Part shown: one piece after another, positions 6,994-13,106 of the stretch | Layout of the letters: every line of letters starts with the position of its first letter | How positions within the stretch are numbered: the first letter of the stretch is position 1 | Assembly (NCBI GenBank): GCA_002391275.1 | Contig: DGSC01000049.1 | Coordinates: forward strand, 1-19,098 | Source: Prevotellaceae bacterium UBA4372 | Lineage (GTDB): Bacteria > Bacteroidota > Bacteroidia > Bacteroidales > Bacteroidaceae | Direction: 5' to 3' | Length of the DNA stretch: 19,098 bases | Position numbers and translations under genes: made by a program | The notes under the pieces: model-generated | Databases searched by the model: none | What the model was told of the DNA's origin: nothing | What the model saw: the letters and a program-made list of their open reading frames with translations, nothing else

Positions 6994-7021
6994 CACAATA
7001 AATAAGCTTTAATTGCGACTT

Positions 7022-7834
7022 ATGAATCCCAAAAGAATCCTTTTCATCAATCAAGCTATCACACCGTTTGTGTCGGAAACAGAGACATCATTGTGGGGAA
7101 GAAAGGCTCCTCAATTTGTGCAAGAACGGGGTTGTGAGATACGTGTCTTCATGCCCAAGTGGGGAACCATCAACGAGCGACGTTGCCAATTGCACGAGGT
7201 TAAAAGGCTCTCGGGTATGAATCTCATTATTGATGAGACTGATCACCTCTTGATTATCAAGGTGGCATCCATACAGGCTGCACGAATGCCCGTTTACTTT
7301 ATTGACAACGACGAATGTTTCATGAAACGCCTCGAGGTGACCGATGCACAGGGAAACGAGTATGCGGACAATTCCGAGCGTGCTATTTTCTATTCGAGGG
7401 GCATCATTGAAACCGTGAAGAAAATGAGGTGGAATCCCGATGTTGTCATCTGTCAGGGATGGATGTCCGTAGTTGCTCCTTTGCTCATTAAAAAAGCTTT
7501 CCGTGAAGAGCTGGCATTCAGAGACAGCAGGATTATCTTCGCGCCTTCTGCTCCCGATGTGCTCAAGCTTAAGACCACTCCCCAGTTTCAAAAGGACATC
7601 TTATTTAAGAACATTTCTCCGGAGGACCTCGCTGCCTATCCGCAAGAGATGAGTGTAGGAGACCTTTACCGTTTGGCCGTCGACTATAGTGATGGCGTAT
7701 TCTTCACCCCAGAGACCGTCAACGAGGAGCTGGCACAATATGCCCAGTCTAAAGGTGTGCCTGTCGACGGGCCCTTCGACATAGCAGGGGATGGGCTTCA
7801 ACGCTTATTTGATTTCATTCAGTCGATAGATTAA
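7022..7834 (+). CDS. Glycogen/starch synthase N-terminal-domain protein (half-size GT5)
   Basis: This 270-residue protein resembles the N-terminal Rossmann half of GT5 glycogen/starch synthases. It opens MNPKRILFINQAITPFVSE, then has RGCEIRVFMPKWGTINERR and PDVVICQGWMSVVAPL, where the family has HxHDW-type segments. Full GT5 enzymes are about 480 residues with a second domain carrying the catalytic ExxxxxxxE region; this one stops before it. It also lacks the KxGGLxDV nucleotide-sugar motif near the N-terminus (it reads ETSLWGRKAPQF). Catalysis as a normal glycogen synthase is therefore doubtful; it may be a regulatory or divergent protein. In Bacteroidetes, as far as I recall, such a gene often sits between panC and a DUF4270 lipoprotein, as here. 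A TTG at 7013 is open in frame, but the ATG at 7022 is the better start. Confidence 0.8.
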   Translation: MNPKRILFINQAITPFVSETETSLWGRKAPQFVQERGCEIRVFMPKWGTINERRCQLHEVKRLSGMNLIIDETDHLLIIKVASIQAARMPVYFIDNDECFMKRLEVTDAQGNEYADNSERAIFYSRGIIETVKKMRWNPDVVICQGWMSVVAPLLIKKAFREELAFRDSRIIFAPSAPDVLKLKTTPQFQKDILFKNISPEDLAAYPQEMSVGDLYRLAVDYSDGVFFTPETVNEELAQYAQSKGVPVDGPFDIAGDGLQRLFDFIQSID

Positions 7835-7865
7835 CATTTTGCATCACATCATCAGCACTTATTTT

Positions 7866-9299
7866 ATGGATAAACACCTTCCCCTATGGGGACTAATGGT
7901 TCTGCTCGTGTCCTTGTCTTTTGCAGCATGCGACGAGGATACAGGTTCGATGGGTATCATTACCGACAATGATGCCGTAGCGTCGGACATCGAAACCTTT
8001 CAGATTCGTTCAACCACAATGGCCATAGATTCCGTCGTCGCAAATACTACCAAAAGTTATCTTGGGCAAGTGTTTGACCCCGAGACAGAGTCTACGGTTA
8101 AGGCTGAGTTTATTGCTCAGTTCCACACTTTCGAAGACTACGAATTGCCAGACCAGTCGATGCTGGTCAAGGGCAGCGATAATCAGATTGAAGCAGACTC
8201 GGTTGAGTTGCGCCTCTATTTCACCGACTATTTTGGCGAAGGCAACAACCCAATGAAATTGTATGTTTACGAACTCGACCGCAATAATATCCTGCGAGAA
8301 GACGAGACATACTACGCAACGTCCGATCTCTCTGATTTTGTGGCTCAAGGTGCACAGCCTCTCACCCAAAAGACCTTTTCACCACAGGACTACATGCTCA
8401 CCGAAGTAGAGCGGAACTCTACGTCGCACTACAAGAATGTACGTCTCCGTCTGCCCAAGGAATGGGGCTCTGAGCTACTTCGTACGGCATACGAGCACCC
8501 CGAATATTTCCAAGATTCATGGCAATTTATCCATAATGTCCTTCCAGGGTTATATTTCAAGCTCCAGAATGGCATGGGCACGATGCTTACGCTCGATGTG
8601 GCTGCGCTCAATGTATATTTCCGCTACACCGTCAGCGATTCCACCTACATCGGTATTTCACGCTTCTCGGCCACACCAGAGGTCATCCAAAGCTCAAGTT
8701 TTGTCAATCAAGGCCTCAACAGCCTCATTCAGGAGAGCTTGACAGAGCCTTACACTTATGTGAAAACACCTGCGGCACTGATCACTGAGCTCACTTTGCC
8801 AGTTGATGAGGTCTATGCCGGACATGAGACCGACAGCATAGCACGGGCAAGGGTGATACTCACGAGATACAACAGGACAACTAATAGCAATTTCGTCTTT
8901 GGCATACCCTCAGAACTGCTGATCTTGCCTAAGGATGAGCTCACGTCATTCTTCAAAAATCATCAGGTGGCTGACGGCAAAAGCTCATTCACGACGGCTT
9001 TCGCCAGTGCCTACAACACCTATACCTTCGACAACATTGCCAACCTCTTGGCTTTACTCTATCACAGGAAGGTGGAAACGATGAAGCGCGAAAGCCTCAC
9101 TGCGGAGCAATATCAGCGTAAGTATCCCAACTGGAATAAAGTAGCGGTGGTGCCTGTGAACGTTTCTACTTACACCGATCCGTCGACCAACATCACTCGT
9201 CAGACTTCCGTTACACACGATTTCAGCTTGTCAAGTATCAAGCTGAAGGGTGGGGTAGAACCCATTGATATGCAGGTGATCTACAGCAAGTACCATTAA
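7866..9299 (+). CDS. DUF4270 family lipoprotein
   Basis: This 477-residue protein starts with a lipoprotein signal (MDKHLPLWGLMVLLVSLSFAAC); Cys22 is the lipidated residue. The acidic DED that follows is compatible with Bacteroidetes signals for outer-surface display, which is an inference. The body matches the DUF4270 pattern: early TDNDAVASDIETFQIRSTT, a SYLGQVFDPETES segment, a beta-rich core and a late DFSLSSIKLKGG-type end. The family has no established biochemical function that I know of. It starts 31 bases after the half-size glycogen-synthase-like gene, so the two are co-transcribed and probably linked in function, perhaps in surface polysaccharide or protein export. The upstream TTG at 7839 is less likely as a start because it would bury the signal peptide. 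A strong terminator follows at 9451. Confidence 0.88.
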   Translation: MDKHLPLWGLMVLLVSLSFAACDEDTGSMGIITDNDAVASDIETFQIRSTTMAIDSVVANTTKSYLGQVFDPETESTVKAEFIAQFHTFEDYELPDQSMLVKGSDNQIEADSVELRLYFTDYFGEGNNPMKLYVYELDRNNILREDETYYATSDLSDFVAQGAQPLTQKTFSPQDYMLTEVERNSTSHYKNVRLRLPKEWGSELLRTAYEHPEYFQDSWQFIHNVLPGLYFKLQNGMGTMLTLDVAALNVYFRYTVSDSTYIGISRFSATPEVIQSSSFVNQGLNSLIQESLTEPYTYVKTPAALITELTLPVDEVYAGHETDSIARARVILTRYNRTTNSNFVFGIPSELLILPKDELTSFFKNHQVADGKSSFTTAFASAYNTYTFDNIANLLALLYHRKVETMKRESLTAEQYQRKYPNWNKVAVVPVNVSTYTDPSTNITRQTSVTHDFSLSSIKLKGGVEPIDMQVIYSKYH

Positions 9300-9450
9300 G
9301 TTCATTCTTTTATATGGACGCTTGTTGCATGTGTACATCAAGTGTCACAAACGGAATCTCTTGCTTTTCCGTTTACGGTAGTTTCCCTTTCAGGCAATAA
9401 TGCCTTCATTCCTGTCTGCTCAAGTGTACGAATTATCGTAATGTATATGA

Positions 9451-9498
9451 ACAAAAAACCGGGCAGACTCTCGCACGAGAGTCTGCCCGGTTTTTTGT
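9451..9498 (+). terminator. Symmetrical intrinsic terminator after DUF4270 gene
   Basis: Perfect 23-base arms (9451-9473 and 9476-9498) surround a 2-base loop in sequence terms. The GC-rich part is CCGGGCAGACTCTCG, with six A before it and six T after it. It can therefore terminate transcription from both directions: the plus-strand DUF4270 transcript, and any minus-strand transcript coming through the repeat array. Confidence 0.93.
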
Positions 9499-9518
9499 TA
9501 TTGCCTCGTTCCCTATGT

Positions 9519-9738
9519 GCATCAGTCAATTCTCTTTGCAGCATCGGGTATTTCTCTTAGTAACATTGCTCAATTCTTTTAGGAGCATCAGTCAATTCTC
9601 TTAGGAGCATCGGGTATTTCTTTTAGGAGCATTAGTCAGTTCTCTTAGGAGCATCGGGTATTTCTTTTAGGAGCATTAGTCAGTTCTCTTAGGAACATCG
9701 GTCAAAACACTTAGACGCATCGTAAAAAGGTATCATAA
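9519..9738. repeat. 22-base tandem repeat array, about ten units, with a 44-base higher-order period
   Basis: Units start at 9519, 9541, 9563, 9585, 9607, 9629, 9651, 9673, 9695 and 9717. The shared core is TCTTAGGAGCAT or TTTTAGGAGCAT. Two versions alternate, one with CGGGTATT and one with TAGTCAGT or CAGTCAAT, so the true period is two units (44 bases). Units 4-8 are the most uniform; the first and last are eroded. There are no spacers, so this is not CRISPR. On the minus strand units 1-8 and, in variant form, 9 carry an ATG, giving a ladder of overlapping 13-20-codon frames. Confidence 0.95.
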
Positions 9739-9743
9739 AGATG

Positions 9744-9751
9744 CAAAGATA
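9744..9751 (-). promoter_or_regulatory. Promoter-like -7 box pointing into the 22-base array
   Basis: TATCTTTG on the minus strand is identical to the -7 box of the GT5-like gene. The -33 region is poor: only TTG about 22 bases upstream. It would direct transcription into the repeat array toward the terminator at 9498. Confidence 0.35.
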
Positions 9752-9897
9752 CCTAAGGTCAAGTAGCTCCGCTCAATAACAAGCTCACTGTCATGTGCTT
9801 TGTGGACAGTCGCTGAAGGACCGTTCAAAGAACTATATCCAAAAGGTCGATTCACCCCTCGCACTTAGCATAATTGCACGACACGCCCAGCAGACAT

Positions 9898-9967
9898 GAT
9901 TATTCCAAGGTCATGGAACAATCATTCCATGACCATCGAATGATTATTCCATGACCTTGGAATAATC
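9898..9967. repeat. 70-base palindromic element with 21-base perfect arms
   Basis: The arms 9898-9918 and 9947-9967 (GATTATTCCAAGGTCATGGA and complement) are perfectly inverted. The 28-base centre contains AATCATT/AATGATT plus another TTCCATGACC copy that can pair with the left arm instead. The word CCATGACC or its complement thus occurs three times, allowing alternative hairpins or a cruciform. There is no T-tract, so it is not a normal terminator. A REP-like dispersed element or a protein-binding site is possible. Confidence 0.85.
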
Positions 9968-10130
9968 CTCGCACCCGTATGCATCGCGGTCTTTAACATG
10001 GCAAAACCGCTTAAGGCATCAGACGTAATGGCCTCTGCGTCGAACGCTTATCCCATTCTCTTAGTGAACTGTCGCCCGATAGCGTATGAAGGAACAAGTT
10101 AAAGTAACTGCCGGAAACAAAAAGGACAAA

Positions 10131-10161
10131 AAAAAGCTATGTCGCATGGACATAGCTTTTT
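10131..10161 (-). terminator. Intrinsic terminator of the glycogen operon
   Basis: Arms AAAAAGCTATGTC (10131-10143) and its complement (10149-10161) enclose a 5-base loop. On the minus strand the hairpin is followed by eight T. It lies 24 bases beyond the GH57 stop codon. Confidence 0.92.
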
Positions 10162-10185
10162 ATTTATCTATCAGTCAGGAGTTGC

Positions 10186-11703
10186 TTACTTTTTCTTCGG
10201 AGCGGCCTTCTTTGCGGAAGCCGATTCTTTAGAAGCAGTCTTGGCCTGAACAGTCTCAGCCTTAGGCGTAGCCGTTTTTGCTGCGGTTTTCTTAGTTGAA
10301 GCAGTGGGCTTCTTTGCCGTTGCAGCTGGCTTCTTTGCTTTAGGCGTTGACTTCTTTGCCGTTGGTTTCTTTTCTGCGACCTCGGCTTCTGTTGAATCTT
10401 CGTCATTCTCGTATTTGCTGAGGCGTGCCTGCAAGCGAGCGATTTCTGAATCTTTAACAGTGATTTCGTCTGCCTGATTGCGAATCGTTGTCAATAAGGC
10501 ATTGAGCTCATCGTTTTCAATGTCGAGAGGATAGAGAGCATTCACACGGTTAATGAAATCGCCGAGAATGTTCATGTAGTTTGTGAAAGCATCATAGGGG
10601 CTGTCATAAATCCCGCGATAGAAGCCTACACCCATATTCTTGGTGGTCATGAAGCGGAAGTTGTTCGAGGCCTGAATGCGATCCCAATCCTGAGTAATAC
10701 GGCGGTCTTTGCAGATGAGAACACGCTCGGCAACACTGTACAGCTTATTGAAAGCTTCGCGTTGCATGACGTTACCAAGCCAACAGCTGGTGTCACGCTC
10801 TTCGTCGTTCCAGCTCATGGGGTAAGCTACGTCGAGTTGTCCTACGGATTTAGACTTTGCGATAATCTCGGATGGAGTAGCGAAAGTGATGCCGCGGTCC
10901 TTGGCAACGGCGGGCAAAGCCTTGATGAACTCCAGAATATTGCTGCTCAGCGGCTGATAGATGCCCAGAGCGCACAGCTCCATGAAGATGTTCACGACTT
11001 TCTCTTCCTCAGGCAGCTGGGCAATCCAGTCCATGTAGGTATCGGCAAACAGGGGATACTCGTTCCAGGAAGAGTCGTTGAAGCGGAGTGAAATATCATC
11101 GGAAAGCTTGTAGTCGCGTAGCAGAAGTTTCAGGTTGGGATTCTGGTTGCAATGGTAAACAAAGTGGGGTGACTTCCAACCAAGGATATGCTTGGCGCCT
11201 TCAGCAATCATACCTTTGTAGCCCATGTCGGCAACAAGACCGCCGATGTCGTCGCTGTAGATGAGGGAACTGTTGCGAAGCACGGTGGGTTTCTTGCCGA
11301 ACAGTTCTTTCATCTTCTTGGCTTGGCGGCCTACTTCATCGCGGAAAACGTCCTCGTTGATCAATGAGCTGAGTCCATGGCTGTAGGGCTCGGCCAGAAA
11401 TTCCACACACCCTGTCTCGTTAAGTTCTTGTAGCATCTCGATTACTTCGGGAGCATACTGTTCAAGCAGTTCGAGGGCACAGCCGCTGATGGAGAAGGCA
11501 ACTTTGAAGGCTTTTCCATAGGTGTTGGCCATCTCAATGAAAGTCTTGATAGCAGGGATGTACGAGCGTTCGGCTGTCTCTGTTATGCCGCGTTCATTCT
11601 CATAATCGTCGAAATAATAGTGATCCTTACCGATCTCAAAGAAGCGATAACGCTTGAGATGTACGTTTTGGTGGATCTCGAAATATAAGCAAATTGTTTT
11701 CAT
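10186..11703 (-). CDS. GH57 alpha-amylase-like protein with Lys/Ala-rich C-terminal tail
   Basis: Residues 1-400 match the GH57 alpha-amylase-like family: FEIHQNVH (8-15), GCVEFLAEPYSHG (98-110), RNSSLIYSDDIGGL (143-156), DYKLSDDISLRF (197-208, expected to hold the catalytic Asp) and IFMELCALG (239-247). True GH57 alpha-amylases have Glu in NTELIY as nucleophile; here the position is Ser146. From memory, Bacteroidetes homologues with this change have been described as amylase-like proteins that may lack hydrolytic activity. A predicted coiled coil (about 405-432) leads to a 60-residue tail of KKPTAKKSTPKAKK-type repeats that resembles histone H1 and is highly basic. No signal peptide is seen, so it is cytoplasmic. 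It is the third gene of the glycogen operon, 105 bases after the synthase. It might act on or bind stored alpha-glucan. Confidence 0.9.
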   Translation of the reverse strand: MKTICLYFEIHQNVHLKRYRFFEIGKDHYYFDDYENERGITETAERSYIPAIKTFIEMANTYGKAFKVAFSISGCALELLEQYAPEVIEMLQELNETGCVEFLAEPYSHGLSSLINEDVFRDEVGRQAKKMKELFGKKPTVLRNSSLIYSDDIGGLVADMGYKGMIAEGAKHILGWKSPHFVYHCNQNPNLKLLLRDYKLSDDISLRFNDSSWNEYPLFADTYMDWIAQLPEEEKVVNIFMELCALGIYQPLSSNILEFIKALPAVAKDRGITFATPSEIIAKSKSVGQLDVAYPMSWNDEERDTSCWLGNVMQREAFNKLYSVAERVLICKDRRITQDWDRIQASNNFRFMTTKNMGVGFYRGIYDSPYDAFTNYMNILGDFINRVNALYPLDIENDELNALLTTIRNQADEITVKDSEIARLQARLSKYENDEDSTEAEVAEKKPTAKKSTPKAKKPAATAKKPTASTKKTAAKTATPKAETVQAKTASKESASAKKAAPKKK

Positions 11704-11808
11704 AAAACTATTATATGCTTTTTATGATTTATGCTTTAATGATTTCCCCTCGCTTTTCATAGCTTCGGTGCAATCCTTAAATATAAAATCTTTGAATTAT
11801 TAAATAAG

Positions 11809-13086
11809 TTAGTATCTCGCCAGGCATTGGTCGTAAAGTTTGCGAATGCGAACGCCGACCTTTTCCCAAGTAATACCGTCGACTTCCTTCTTGCCTTCTA
11901 CTTGTAAGTACTCGTGCAAGGAATCGTTGGTGCAAAGCGAATACATGGCATCAGCCATGGCGTCGATGTCCCAATAGTCGGTCTTGATGCATTTATCGAG
12001 AATCTCGGCACAGCCACTCTGCTTAGAGATGATGCTTGGCACGCCACTTTGCATGGCCTCAAGAGGACTAATACCGAAAGGCTCGGACACGGAAGGCATG
12101 ACATATACATCGGAATCGCGGAATATCTCGAACACCTGCTTACCTTTCATGAAGCCAGGGAAGTGGCAGCGATCTGCGATGCCATAAGCAGCGGCCATAT
12201 CTATCATGGCGTCCATCATGTCGCCAGAACCGGCAAAGCAGAAACGTAAGTTTTGAGTTCGCTCCAGCACCCGTTTGGCAGCTTCGATGAAATACTCAGG
12301 ACCCTTCTGCATGGTGATGCGTCCGAGGAAAGTAATGACTTTTTCCTTGCGGTCTTTGTAAGGCAAACGCTGATCTACAATCTCTTGCAACTCTGGGGCC
12401 AAGGGATATACAGCATTGTGCATGGCAAAGCATTTTGCAGGGTCTTGTCCGTAGTGGTTGATGACAGTCTGACGTGTAAGCTCAGAGACGCACATGATGC
12501 AGTCTGCGTTGTCCATACCGTTGCGTTCGATACCATAAACGGTTGGATTTACGTTTCCGCGTGAACGGTCAAAGTCTGTGGCATGTACATGAATGACCAG
12601 TGGCCGGCCACTAACCTGTTTGGCATGAATGCCGGCAGGGTAGGTTAGCCAGTCGTGCGCATGAATTATGTCAAATTGTTCAGTGCGGGCCACGACGCCT
12701 GCAATGATAGAATAGTTGTTTATTTCCTCGGTGAGGTTCTTGGGATAGCCACCTGCAAATTCCATGCATCCCAGGTCATTGACGTGCATGTAGTTGAAGT
12801 CTGCATAGATGTGTTCGCGGTAGCGATAATAATCTTCGGGCGTCATGATGTTGCCAAGCCGCTGACGAACGTAATCGTAATTGACATCACGCCAGGCAAT
12901 AGGAACAGAGTTCATGCCGATGATCTTGCAGGCAGACTGGTCTTCGTCGCCGAAAGGTCGTGGCAAACATAGCAGGGTTTCTATGTCACCTTGTGCTTGC
13001 AGTCCATGAGTTATACCGTAATTAGCAGTGGCGAGTCCACCAAACACATGAGGAGGATACTCCCATCCGAACATTAATACTTTCAT
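11809..13086 (-). CDS. GT4-type glycogen synthase / glycosyltransferase
   Basis: This 425-residue retaining glycosyltransferase has two Rossmann domains. The N-terminal part has the glycine loop FGWEYPPHVFGGLATANYG (donor/acceptor site) and HAHDWLTYPAG (142-152). The C-terminal part has FLGRITMQKGPEYF (253-266) and the catalytic ExxxxxxxE motif SEPFGISPLEAM (334-345; Glu335 and Glu343). It most likely extends alpha-1,4-glucan from a nucleotide-glucose. This gene is the probable glycogen synthase of the Bacteroidetes debranching-synthase-GH57 cluster, distinct from the half-size GT5 protein at 7022. It lies 20 bases after the debranching gene in the same operon. No glgB or glgC is in the window. 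The exact substrate is inferred from context. Confidence 0.9.
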   Translation of the reverse strand: MKVLMFGWEYPPHVFGGLATANYGITHGLQAQGDIETLLCLPRPFGDEDQSACKIIGMNSVPIAWRDVNYDYVRQRLGNIMTPEDYYRYREHIYADFNYMHVNDLGCMEFAGGYPKNLTEEINNYSIIAGVVARTEQFDIIHAHDWLTYPAGIHAKQVSGRPLVIHVHATDFDRSRGNVNPTVYGIERNGMDNADCIMCVSELTRQTVINHYGQDPAKCFAMHNAVYPLAPELQEIVDQRLPYKDRKEKVITFLGRITMQKGPEYFIEAAKRVLERTQNLRFCFAGSGDMMDAMIDMAAAYGIADRCHFPGFMKGKQVFEIFRDSDVYVMPSVSEPFGISPLEAMQSGVPSIISKQSGCAEILDKCIKTDYWDIDAMADAMYSLCTNDSLHEYLQVEGKKEVDGITWEKVGVRIRKLYDQCLARY

Positions 13087-13106
13087 AGTGCTGTTTCCTC
13101 CTTTAT

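Larger units (their letters stand above)
9451..9738 (-). ncRNA. Possible minus-strand RNA made of 22-base repeats
   Basis: A TATCTTTG box (9751-9744) would start an RNA near 9738. It would run through the entire tandem array and end at the symmetrical hairpin 9498-9451, which has a six-T tract on this strand. The expected size is about 290 bases. Promoter, array and terminator line up without gaps, but nothing else shows that it is transcribed. Confidence 0.2.
9300..10185. other. 886-base convergent intergenic region with terminators, tandem array and palindrome
   Basis: No protein-coding gene of normal kind is seen between the DUF4270 gene (ends 9299) and the GH57 gene (ends 10186). The stretch holds, in order, a 150-base 3' region, a symmetrical terminator (9451-9498), about ten 22-base tandem units (9519-9738), a minus-strand promoter-like box (9744-9751), a 70-base palindrome (9898-9967) and the terminator of the minus-strand operon (10131-10161). 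Around 10000-10060 two or three degenerate pieces resemble the 22-base unit (GCATCAGACG, CATTCTCTTAGTGAAC). Confidence 0.8.

Noticed and set aside
9338..9560. Two opposite-strand frames of about 70 codons around the terminator
   Set aside because: They arise from reading the palindromic terminator and the first repeat units; neither has domain features or a credible ribosome site.
9519..9738. CRISPR array
   Set aside because: The 22-base units are directly adjacent with no spacers, and no cas gene is present.
10164..10406. Minus-strand Arg/Gln-rich frame of 80 codons
   Set aside because: It is an out-of-frame reading of the Lys/Ala-rich tail of the GH57 gene.
11914..12249. Plus-strand frame of 111 codons inside the GT4 gene
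   Set aside because: It is the shadow of a gene whose minus-strand frame contains all glycosyltransferase motifs.
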